Source of the DNA: Chloranthus sessilifolius
Lineage: Eukaryota > Streptophyta > Magnoliopsida > Chloranthales > Chloranthaceae
Direction: 5' to 3'
Assembly (NCBI GenBank): GCA_021018995.1
Contig: CM037597.1
Location: forward strand, 37,884,936 to 37,948,935
Length of the DNA: 64,000 nucleotides
The position numbers and the translations under genes are program-made. The notes under the pieces were generated by a model, which saw only the letters and a program-made list of their open reading frames with translations, was not told where the DNA came from and ran no database searches. Shown here in pieces: positions 10,968-20,871 of the stretch (positions within the stretch are counted from its first letter, which is position 1; each line of letters begins with the position of its first letter).

Positions 10968-12595
10968 GAAAACTCCAACCATCGTCGTTCAATGAATAAT
11001 TTATACAGTGCCTAAGCCCCTTTGAACGAGGTGACTTGGGCTGAACAAAGTATTATCGTAGAATGATAATCAAAGAATAGATATCCCACCGTATCGAAGT
11101 ACAATTGTATGGATATCCCATCGTACAGGTCACGGACATACCGCCACGTCGGTAGGGTATTCATGCACGTGAACCTCAAATCAAAGTGCTAACTTTAACT
11201 TATAATTTATCAGTGTGAATTATGGTAAATTATAATAAGTTTGAAGTTTCAAGCTTACACACACACTTATTCATATCTTTCTGATGTCACACACACACAT
11301 TGCTAATTTCACACACACACAAATCTGATGTCACACACACACAATTTCTTTTAAGTGCACATACATAGACACTTTTCATATTTAAAACTATGAATGAAGT
11401 TAATACTAAATAACTGTCAAGATTCACAAATCACACGCATCCTTATCATATCACAAAATTCATGCTAGTTGTAATTAAATACACATGCTAATGAATTTTC
11501 CCTACCTCGAGCGAAGCCAAAATGAAGACTTCTTATTCCAAGCTAGCCCCTCTCACACATACACATGCTCATACTTAGAACACATCCAATCATGATTCAT
11601 GCACCAAAAATGACATAAAATGGAAAGGTATAAGGTTTCCCCCAAGTTCCCTTAACAAAACAAATCAAATTCCTGAATCTGTCCCAATCGATCAATTCCA
11701 AAACCAATCGATTGAAATACATTTCGATCAGTCAATTTTATCAAAAAATCAACTAATTTTGGTGCCACAATTCGATCGATCGGTTCTCGAATCGATTTCT
11801 AAATCGATCGATCGAATTTCATTTCGATCGATCGGTTCCTTTAGAAAACCTCAAACACACACTGTTTTCACAAATCGATCGATCAGTGTTCAAACTAATC
11901 GGTCGGTTTCACAAATTGATCGATCGAGTTTTATTTTGATCGATCGGTTTTTCCAAAAACCTTCATATTTTTTCTCTGACAGAATTGATCGATCGGATAC
12001 TTATTTCGATCCATCGATTTTGTCAGATTTATCACATATTGGGTCAAACTCATTTTTCTTATATTTTAACTTCTTTTCTTCTAATTTTTTACCCACATCC
12101 TAACCAAAGGCTAACACAACTATAAATCACAATTTAGCATAATTTTCTCACCTTTAATTGATCAATTCCTCAATCCACGTGCTCATGGTCCAACTAGGTT
12201 TTCATACTTGGAATTTGGGGATTCTCTTCGATCCTAAATCCACAACTTCACACATAGTCTCAGATCTTGCACACCACACACACAAATTTAAAGCTCACCT
12301 TCTCTCTCTCTTCTCAATAACTTCCTCAACAACCCAAAACCAAAGGAAATGAATTCTTCCTTAAAGGTTAGCTTTTATACTTAAAAGCTAAGTTTTAGGT
12401 GTTAAGCTGCTACACCGTACCTCGGTGTACGTTACTCTATCTAAGGATTCATATACTTTCTAACATCATTCTTTCTCACTCAAAACCTATTCTAACTTGA
12501 ACTTACTTTAATATTTTTTTATTATCAAGTGTGTGACCAGTCGGGCATGCACATCGAGAGGAACTGTTCAAAGGTCAATTTTTTGGGACTTTACA
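10968..12595 (-). repeat. Element G: chromovirus-like LTR, interrupted by D
   Basis: The right end (minus strand start TGTAAAGTCCC) and the block 'caggtcacggacataccgccacgtcggtagggtattc' near 11,130 match the LTRs of A, B and F, so this is part of an LTR of the same broad group in minus orientation. Its left part lies beyond element D, off the window. It holds a CA-repeat patch (about 11,260-11,355, four runs separated by short AT spacers), a palindrome array (11,765-12,030), and a TATA-like TATAAAAG on the minus strand near 12,370. No coding sequence. Confidence 0.7.
11765..12030. repeat. Palindrome array in LTR of G (CGATCGATCGG type)
   Basis: About ten degenerate copies of CGATCGATCG or CGATCGGTCG, in groups with about 9-12 bp A/T-rich spacers. 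The open frame 11759-12103, rich in FDRS/SIDR repeats, is the translation of this array and is not a gene. Confidence 0.8.
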
Positions 12596-12770
12596 ATGGG
12601 GGACTTGTGCTAAAAAATAGCACAATTCAACAGTTGATATAATTCAATGGAGTTAAAGGGTATTATCTGTTTCGACAATTGACTGTGCTAAATCATATGA
12701 AAGAGATAGTATTTCTTACAAACTTTTTTATCATGATCTTTAGACCAAGCCCCTCAAATCAGACAATCAA
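12596..12770. other. Unassigned sequence between G and the fold-back repeat
   Basis: Begins at the right edge of the G LTR (ATGGG would be one half of its target duplication). No ORF or recognised repeat seen, except a small inverted pair 'tgtgctaaaaaatagcaca' at 12607-12625. Confidence 0.5.
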
Positions 12771-14084
12771 GCATGCTCCCAATCCCACCATACCCAAATG
12801 AATCTTTGAAAAGCCCATCAACCACACATTACAAGCAGAATAGGAAAAAGAAGAAAATGAATCTAAAAGGCCATAAAATAAGCTTCATATTCTTCCTTTA
12901 AGAAACTCCACATTTTCAACTTCGCAAGTCATCTGCACCAGAAAGAGAACTTCCTATCTGAACCCTCTAATCGGACAATCAAGCACACATTGCTACACTG
13001 TGTTGTGCTTCTGACGGTGGGCACACATTGAACCATACAAAAATAAAGCAAAAAGACAATCAAGCACACATTGAGCCCTAAAAAAAAGGGAGTGTCAGTT
13101 TAACAAAAAATAAAATAAACTGTACTGTGTTTTTGACGGTGGGCACCCACTATCAAAGATCCATTAAAAAAAAATCGGCTATGACGGTGGGAACCCACTG
13201 TTAGAGCAACACAAGTGATAGCAGACATTCACCGCCAGATGTAAATTTTTTTCCTGACGGTGGGTGCCCACTGTTAGGTTTAAATTGTTGACAGCAGGCA
13301 GCTACCGTGAGGCCATCAGAGGTTGAACTCTAGTGAGGATTTTCACTGGAATTCAAACTCTGATGGCCTGGCGGTGGGGGTCTGCTGCCAAAGTTAGCAT
13401 TCCTGATAGTGGGCACCCACCGCCAGAAATTTTTTTAAAACTGACGGTGGGTTCCCACTATCATCCATGCTACAATGATAGTGGGTGCCCACCGTCACAT
13501 GACTATTTTTTTTTAAAATTTTGTCTAACAGTGGGTGCCCACCGTCAGGACTATGAATGTGACAGTAGGCACCCACCATCATGCCATCAGAGTTTGAATT
13601 CCAGTGAAAATCCTCACTAGAGTTCAACCTCTGATAGCCTCACAGTGGGTGCCTGTTGGCACCAATATACGCCTGACAGTGGGCACCCACCGTCAGGAAA
13701 AAAGTTTACATGTGGCGGGGGGTGCCTGCTGTCACTTGTGTTGCTTTGACAGGGGGTTCCCACCTTCAGAGCCATATTTTATTTTTGATGGATCTCTGAC
13801 AGTGGGTGCCCACTGTCAGGTTTGATACTCCAACAGTGGGTGCCCATCGTCAGAAAGTTCTCTTTCTGTGTGCTTGATTGTCTAATTTGATGGTTTAGAT
13901 AGGAAGTTCTCTTTCTGGTGCAGATGACTTGTAAAGCTGAAAATGTCAAGTTCTTAAAAGAAGCACATGAAGCTGATTTTATGGCCTTTTTAGATTCATT
14001 TTCCTTTTTTCTCATTCTGTTTGTAATGTGTGGTTGATGGGCTTTTCAAAGATTCATTTGGGTATGGTGGGATTGGGAACGTGC
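12771..14084. repeat. 1.3 kb fold-back (inverted repeat) element made of nested palindromes
   Basis: The two halves are imperfect reverse complements along almost their whole length, with centre near 13,430-13,475. Outer arms 12771-12988 and about 13,870-14084 match over about 215 bp; the inner arms 13,309-13,369 and 13,580-13,640 match almost perfectly over about 60 bp. Between them lie about 18 copies of a 22-bp palindrome with core GACGGTGGGTGCCCACCGTC, many slightly diverged. The left half is longer by about 100 bp, containing a second copy of 'gacaatcaagcacacattg'. No transposase, clear terminal motif or target duplication was found; it could be a Foldback/MULE- or CACTA-related nonautonomous DNA transposon. 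The open frames inside (13333-13825) are repeat translations. Confidence 0.85.
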
Positions 14085-14405
14085 TCAGACAAAGATGTTT
14101 CAATTATACAGTTACAAAGTAACTTTAAAAGTACTCAGATATTTGTAAGTTGTACTACAAGTCAACTCGACAACAATATATTTATTTACACAAAAAAATT
14201 TGATATCTTCAAGCAATAATACACAACAAATTGAGAAAGATAAAAAAGCCCATCCAATTATAAGCCTTACTAACAAGTAAACTGACATTAATGTTTATAT
14301 TTACAACAAAAATTGATATCTTCAAGCAATACACAACTTTCTCATCAAGAAATATACATATACAAAAAAAATTGTACATGCCATATCACTCTAACTTTCA
14401 CTTCA
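14085..14405 (-). other. 3' flank / likely 3' UTR of the PMD pseudogene
   Basis: AT-rich sequence directly downstream (minus strand) of the PMD stop codon at 14406-14408. It contains a direct duplication of about 30 bp, 'aaaatttgatatcttcaagcaata' type, near 14,188-14,220 and 14,308-14,337. No gene seen. Confidence 0.5.
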
Positions 14406-17134
14406 CTAAAACTTTCTCCTTTTTAGTGGAGGATTTCGGTGTAGTGTTGAAGTCATTTTAGCGAAGGGGGAGGCATTGACTCTCGGACTTAAGTTACCAG
14501 CCCGTGAGGAGGGCAAGTCGAATCGGAGCTCATCGCGTACTCTCTTCATGACCTCCATCACATATCCAAGGTCTTGATTTGCGTTGGCAGCTATCTAATT
14601 CTCTAATAGCATCAATGCCTTATCTTTATGATGTCGTTGTATTCAAAATGACCGTGAGATATTATATAAATGTACATATATGGTAGCAGTTATAAATGAG
14701 AGTCATCATAATAACACAAATACGTACCCATTCCTCCGAGACATTATCGACATCATCTCTACTTTGGACATCATGTCTACTTTGGGATGACCTCAAGCTC
14801 CGGTTGTGGTTGGGTTCCATGAGGTACAAATGTGAGGACTTCTTATACCACTCCATATAACCCTTCACAGTAGCCCCACTATAAGTTAGAGCACCACGAT
14901 CCTCTACGGATAATTGGTGATTACAATGACGTTCAAAGTTTTTCGGAGGAGCTCTGTAATATATAGTATATGTCTTCGCAGTTCTCCCTTTAATGCTCCC
15001 TTCTGCAGGTGCTATTGGTGTCGGGGGGATTGATTGCACGTGTCTTAATTGTCTCAACACTCGCTCTGGGTAATACGGCTCAATGATGTCGAAACAGAAT
15101 AGACATCCAGTGTAAAACATCATAGGAGTAAACGAATATTTCGATCTATTCTTATAATATGAATCCCAAATAACCTATACGAGAGAGAGTTATTACAATT
15201 ATATATGTTCACATAAAATAACTAATTATGATAATACCTGATCCATTTGTAAGTCATCCAATGCTTCCCGGAAAAGAACTAACTTTGATTCGGGATGCGC
15301 GGGTTGACTTGAAGGTTGCTTCCATCTAAAGGCTAAGGGCAGTTTATCAAGACTTTTGGATAAGAGCTGGATGCTCAAGAGCTAGGTGCTTGTAGCTCCA
15401 CGCCTAGATATATAAAACATATAGTTTAACAACAACACACATAAACTATTTATTAAATATTAGAAATACAATTTAGTGAGACATTGCTATGCGAATATAG
15501 TATACCTCAACCAGCATAAGCAGCCCAGAAATTTGTGCGACCTTCTCTCCTGATGCGTTGCCTAGCTACCTATAAAGATAAGCGAGTGCAGCTGCTCCCC
15601 ACACATAGTCCCCAATGGTCTTTAGATCGACCAACACCTTTACGTACGGAACCGACACCATACTGTCTGATTTATTAGCAAGGATTGTGCAGCCTAGCAG
15701 ATAAAGAATGTATCTTCTTGCAACACAATCAATCTGATCATCAGATGCATCATAAGGTATCTGGCTCAAATGAGCATGTAACCATTCCAAGTGAAAAGCT
15801 TTCCCTTTGCATCCTTTGTGATTTAATTCTTCCATCACGTCGTCGGCATTAATACTAAATGCTTCAACACCTGTTGCCACCAATTCAGCAGTACTGTAAG
15901 GGTTTACAATAACTGCCTTGCCGACTATAAATAAGCCAATGAAATGCTTCATGTCGTCGAGAGTGATAGTCACCTCACCGGTAACGAAGTGAAATATATT
16001 TGTCTCAGGGTGCCATCTCTCAACCAAGGTAGATACTAAGTCATGATTGATGGTCCTAAATGCAACCCTAGCCAGCAATCAAAACCCTGCTATCTTGATC
16101 CTACTTTTAATTTTGTGAGACATTTGAATGATGGACCAGACATTGAGTTTGGCTGAATGTTGGATGCAACAAAGCATTCCTCGATCCTACATCAACCAAC
16201 AACAAAATTAGTAAATAATTTGTAAGTATGTACACATTTTAAATGAAAATGATATAATGCATTACATGAATTAAATGTAGTTGCTTACTTTGTTAACTCA
16301 TAGATCGTGGGCAATATAATTTCTATACCATCGTAGAAGTGAAATGTCCGTAGGGCCTTCGGAAAATGATGCCACATTAGCCTCGAGTCTAGTTTGGGCT
16401 GGCTCAACATTGACCTCTTTCATTTTTCTCTTCTTTTTCAGAGCGTCAACTGCTTCTTCTTTGCCTTCCACTCTCTCCTCCACCCTCTCAGCTCCCTCAC
16501 CTTCACCCACTTCCACTTCCACTTCCACTCTCTTCTCCACCTTCTCAGCTCCCTTACCTTCACCCACTTCCACTTACACCCTTTGAGCTCCCTCACCTTC
16601 ACCCACTTCCACCCTTTGAGCTCCCTCACCTTCACCTACTTCCACCCTCTGAGCCCCCTCACTTCACCGACTCTCTCCTCAACCCTCTGTGCTCCCTCAC
16701 CTTCATCCACTCTCTCCTCCACCCTTTGAGCTCCCTCACCTTCACCCACTTCCACTCTCTCCTCCCTCTCATCTCCCTCACCTTCACGCACTTCCACTCT
16801 CTCACCTTCACCCTCTATTGCCACATCATCCACACTATCCTCTCCAATAACCTCTTCCACCCTCTCTTCTACCACACTCCCCTCCTCCACTCTCTTCTTA
16901 CAGTCTCTCTTCTAATATCCTCCCTTCTTGCATCTCTAGATCTAATAAAGACCGGACTTCACTCGTAGATTCAGATATTATTGTCACTGCAGATGCAACT
17001 TAAACAGCTATCCCTAAAATCCTTGAATTATCAATAAAAATTTCAGAAGACATCTCTTCGGATGCTCCTTCGATTCGAGCTTTTGTAAGCCTTCTTCTAT
17101 AAGAAGCCACAGCCCATTTACAGAAATTATCCAT
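14406..17134 (-). pseudogene. Decayed plant mobile domain (PMD, MAIN-like) gene
   Basis: Minus-strand multi-exon gene. The PMD (PF10536 family; nuclear proteins such as MAIN/MAIL1 with roles in silencing and genome stability, and related transposon-borne copies) is recognisable from LVSTLVERWHPETN, TITLDDMKHFIGL, the FHLEWLHAHL region, YILYLLGCTILANKS, and YPERVLRQLRHVQSIPP. Start chosen: ATG at 17134 (MDNFCKWAVASYRRR), followed by an acidic Glu/Val/Gly repeat region. Exons inferred from GT/AG borders and homology: 17134-16289, 16186-15506, 15403-15238, 15174-14728, and a last exon to stop 14406-14408 with no clear acceptor. Breaks: in-frame stops at 17000-17002, 16298-16300, 16079-16081, 15566-15568 and 14595-14597; frame changes near 16,900 and 16,600 and within exon 3. 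All five stops can arise from C-to-T or G-to-A change. Clearly nonfunctional. Whether it was a host gene or transposon cargo is open. Confidence 0.8.
16440..16900 (-). repeat. Acidic low-complexity tandem repeat in the PMD pseudogene
   Basis: On the plus strand, pyrimidine-rich repeats of 'ctccctcaccttcacccacttccac' type with nested units of about 24-30 bp. Read on the minus strand they encode VEVGEGEGAERVEERV-like repeats between the N-terminal segment and the PMD. Frame changes between repeat units suggest replication slippage. The long plus-strand open frames here are antisense shadows. Confidence 0.75.
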
Positions 17135-17769
17135 TTCACACACCTCCTATCAATCTAATCACATCATCAACGGTTGGTTTGGAACCACAATAAAAAATGA
17201 GTACATTCAAATCCACCCACCAAATTTGAGTTCAACCAAATCATTATCTTTTACTATGGGTGAACTCAAAGATTTGTTTGGTGGATTTAAAGGTACTCAA
17301 AATATAAAAATAACTAAATATGTTGAACAATAAAAAAACCCTATATGGGTGTACAATACAATAAACTAAATATGTTGAATAATAAACTATAAAATTAAAA
17401 ATACCTCAAACAGTTGACTGTCGTTGCCCCACAAACCCTAACAAGAACTCATAGGGTTTCTTCGCAGGTGTGAGCATACAAAGTTCATCCGTTCCTCACA
17501 TTCTTACAGCCATGGAAAACCTTCCTAATGTTGCACAATGTGGAGAGACAATTGGGGAAGACAATGTAGGTTTATGAAATTCAAATATGGCGCAAGTGGG
17601 AAGAGGAAGAGGGAAGAAGACGATGTGGGTGTAAGCTAAAGATTTTGGTGGGTGGATTCGAACGTGAGAAAATGGAGTTGAATATGTGGGTGGGAGGAAA
17701 TAATCGTTTTGCCTCAGTTGTGTGACTCGTTTGCTTATTATGTATTATAATTATATTAAATTCAAGTCT
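17135..17769 (-). other. Upstream region of the PMD pseudogene with possible 5' UTR exon and intron
   Basis: On the minus strand, sequence near 17,410-17,600 with 'aaaccctaatgag'-like plant leader features ends at a GT splice-donor candidate (CTGTTTGAG|GTATTT near 17,405), and an AG acceptor candidate (GTGATTAG) lies near 17,158, 24 bp upstream of the start codon. The MITE lies inside this inferred intron. No protein-coding sequence is supported here. Confidence 0.4.
17199..17298. mobile_element. 100 bp hairpin MITE in the leader intron of the PMD pseudogene
   Basis: Arms of about 40 bp, GAGTACATTCAAATCCACCC... at the left and its imperfect complement ...GTGGATTTAAAGGTACTC at the right, with a loop of about 20 bp. 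Flanks are AT-rich; no clear target duplication. The family is not recognised. Confidence 0.7.
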
Positions 17770-18099
17770 TAACCTATTGCAAGCGCACAATGAAAATTGT
17801 AGAGCTAGTATAGGATCGACCCCATGAGGAAGTTTATTATCTAATTAATTCCTAGTTTATATCTTTTATCTAAATTTCTATTTTAAAAACTTTTATTTAT
17901 CTTTAAGATCTAATCTACTAGAGAAATATGAATAAAAGAATGATCATTAAACTAAAGTGCATAAAAATAAATCCTAATCCTCCTTTAGATTAAGGTCGTC
18001 AATCTTAATCTTTAGGTTTTGGATATTTAAGAAAATAAACAGTACTGTTATACCATATTTCTAGTCTCCTAGCATTGGTCGTTAATCAAGTCTAAGATC

Positions 18100-18104
18100 C
18101 TATC
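18100..18104. repeat. Target site duplication of element A, left copy
   Basis: CTATC immediately before the A LTR; the identical CTATC follows the other LTR at 30470-30474. Five bases is the usual Ty3/gypsy duplication length. Confidence 0.85.
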
Positions 18105-20568
18105 TGTGACAGCCTGGATTTCAGTGCCCCGAAACCTGCGCCGTCAGTGGGCTGGCGCTAAGGCCGAGCCTCGAACAGATCCTATCGCATCACAACATGC
18201 ACAGCGAAATCTAAGCAGAACCATTTCAAACTCGTAGCATAAACAAAATAATGAACATTAACATTCAACCCCAAAACCCAAAAGATGGTTCTAATTCCAT
18301 AAGGAAGCCCGTGGAAAAAGAACCGGTGAGAACCACCGGTAAGGACCTTTCCTTACCGAAACATGGTTCAACAAAATGAATCGTTTATACCATTTAGAAG
18401 TCATCCCTCTCTCCATATCCCAAACAAAGCAAAATTTAATACATGACTCAGGGCTGGGCCTACCCAGGTCTAGCACAAAGGAAACAATCCTCAGGATGGG
18501 GCTCCTCAAGGTCCTCGTCGGGGAAGTAGTCCGGATCTTCCTTCTCTGGAATCTCCGCCTTAATACCTTCACTTGAACCTGTGACATTTGTAATGGGATG
18601 AGCTTCATCCAAACTCAGTAGGAAAAATCTTATAGCATGCTTATCATAACATCAAACACATATCTTATGGCATGATGAAAATGAAGTAATTCTAAACACA
18701 TGCGTAGAGGTGATTCTTCTAGCTTTAACACCCATATGCAATGTTGATGGTTTCATGAACATGCTCACATCTCCATTCCGACATAAGAAAGAAGAAACTT
18801 AAAGATGATTTACTTAAGATACTAGAATGAGGAACTATAGCCTCAAGCCCCCGATGGAATACCCACCATCGTCACTCACATGAGTCATTTGCACATAAAT
18901 CCAAGGTCCCATAGAGTTGGACACTTGGCCGAACACATATTTACAGTTATACGGTAGAATCACACAAAGCACATATCACAGGGGGTGTACGGATTGGCCG
19001 TCGTACCGGTCACGGATATCCTGCCGCGTCAGTCACGGTTATTCCGTCGCGTCGGTCGGGTATTCACATAACCTTAAATTGGAAGTGCATACATATAGCT
19101 TATCGCCGTGTAAGGTGATAATTATAATTTATGTCAAAACCGGGATGAAATATGAAGATCTCACATACACATGTCACAAAGGACCTCAAAGATTTCATAA
19201 GCTTCACATATTTTCAAATCAAACGTATCACATGCCTTATTCGCTTGAAGTCATATGCGGAAATCACATGGTCAAAGCAAAAAATGCATAATATCATAAC
19301 ACACGTATTAACGAAATTAATGCACATGATATCAAGCCTTCTCCCATTGACGATTCAATGCGTGCTCAAGCCTTCACAAAGGTCGGGTTCTTCTTACTCA
19401 CAAGGCTTACCTAAACATGAACATTTTCATTCATTAGAATGAGGCAAAACACACTGCTAAAGGTCCCCGTGAAAACTCAAGGTCAAAACTCAACAAATGA
19501 AGAAATCTGGGAAATTCGATCGATCGAGTCCCTATTTCGATCGATCGAAACTCAATTTCGATCGATCGAATCCATTTCGATCGGTCGAACTCTACAGAAA
19601 ACACACCAGTCACATACCCACTCGATCGGACGAATTCCCAATTCGATCGAACGAAAATAACTCGATCGATCGAATTTAAATTCGATCGGTCGAGTTCCGC
19701 AGAAAGCCTTTAACTTCAATTATAGTTCGATAGGACGAATCCCAATTCGTTCGATCGAAATTACATAATTCGATCGGTCGAATTCTCACAACAAAATTTC
19801 TAACGTTCTGTTTCTATACAAATCGATCGATCGAACTACAGGTGTCGATCGATCGAAAACTTTTCGTTCGATCGAAATCACTTTCGATCGAATGAATTTC
19901 TCAGGACATCGTTTTTTCCCATTTTTACTGTCATTTTGATCGATCGAATTTAAATTCGATCGATCGAAATGAGCAGATTTCGCTCATTTTTGGGTTTTTT
20001 CATCCCCCGATTTCTTCTCACTTTGAATCGATCTCACTTTCTTGTGATTTTCATATGAACACACACCAATTTAACTTTCCATAACACAAACTAAAACACG
20101 CATTCATATTCCATACCTTGCTCCAACGAATCCTCTTCCGTGATTCAAAATCAGAACTAGGGTTCTTCTAATGACAGCTGTTAGCCCTCATTCCCATTGG
20201 ATCAATCGCTTCTCTTCACACTATCAGTTCGTTCCCACATAGACAAGCATTCAATGCCCTAAAGTTTTTTTTTTTTTTCTCTCTCTCTCTCTCTCTCTTC
20301 TTTACTCCCAGTACATCATTTAATACACAATTAAATGCCCTAGGCTCTCTTTTATACACTAGCTCTTATACTTGTGTGTAAAACAGCTACACCGCAGGGA
20401 CGTGTGTGAGAGCCTCAAGCTCCCACATTCAGTCTACATAAGATCGATCCGGTCCATTGGATTTGATCTATAGACATTACATCAATGTAAAAGAGGTCCT
20501 CGGTGTATGATCCGTCGATACGCGCACCGAGTCTTACGGATCAAGGCCCAAAAGGTTGGGACGCTACA
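18105..20568 (-). repeat. 3' LTR of element A
   Basis: 2.46 kb, TGTGACAGCC at the left and ACGCTACA at the right. It contains the 'gtacggattggccgtcgtaccggtcacgg' block (about 18,990-19,060), a palindrome array (19,517-19,975), a T-run followed by (CT)n at 20,265-20,298, and a TATA-like GTATAAAAG (minus strand) near 20,350, about 210 bp into the LTR. Confidence 0.9.
19517..19975. repeat. Palindrome array in the 3' LTR of A (TTCGATCGATCGAA type)
   Basis: Seventeen recognisable copies of CGATCGATCG or close relatives (CGATCGGTCG, CGATCGGACG, CGTTCGATCG). Spacers within runs are 9-13 bp, giving 19-23 bp between copies; runs are separated by about 35-45 bp gaps. A copy of the array is in the 5' LTR at about 29,427-29,880. 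FDRS-rich frames here are not genes. Confidence 0.9.
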
Positions 20569-20582
20569 TCCTCCCCTCCTTA
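20569..20582 (-). other. Polypurine tract of element A
   Basis: On the minus strand TAAGGAGGGGAGGA ends exactly at the LTR border, as expected for the plus-strand primer. It matches AGGTGGGGAGGA at the same place in B (48111-48122). Confidence 0.85.
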
Positions 20583-20871
20583 GGAATTTTCGTCCTCGAA
20601 AATTGTCCCAACGTGCAGCAAGGTGCCATAGGTGACCCTGTAAGGCACCAGGCATGGCTAAACAATCCATATCGTTATAGGACTTTGGCCCACACACACA
20701 CATAGTCTGTACACAATAAAATTTTTAACTATGCTAATTCGGCCACAATCATCATCAAAAGTTAATAAAATTTTGCATAAAAGATACTGTGGCAGCCATG
20801 CCACTATAGTTCAAATAATCAAAAGATGACAAAAGTGGCAACCATGCCACAGCAGTTAAAACTTTATACAT

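Noticed and set aside
11759-12103. FDRS/SIDR-rich open frames (also 19439-19679, 29350-29571, 45883-46191, 2094-2348)
   Set aside because: They are translations of palindrome arrays that stay open by chance on both strands; there is no conserved start, domain or codon pattern.
13333-13825. ORFs with repeated VGAHxQ/SGHPPS motifs
   Set aside because: Repeat translations of the 22-bp palindromes in the fold-back element, open on both strands.
12771-14084. Classification as a CACTA transposon
   Set aside because: No CACTA terminal sequence or 3-bp target duplication seen at the arm ends; the label is left open.
16344-16968. Plus-strand Ser/Thr/Phe-rich ORFs
   Set aside because: Antisense shadow of the acidic repeat of the PMD pseudogene.
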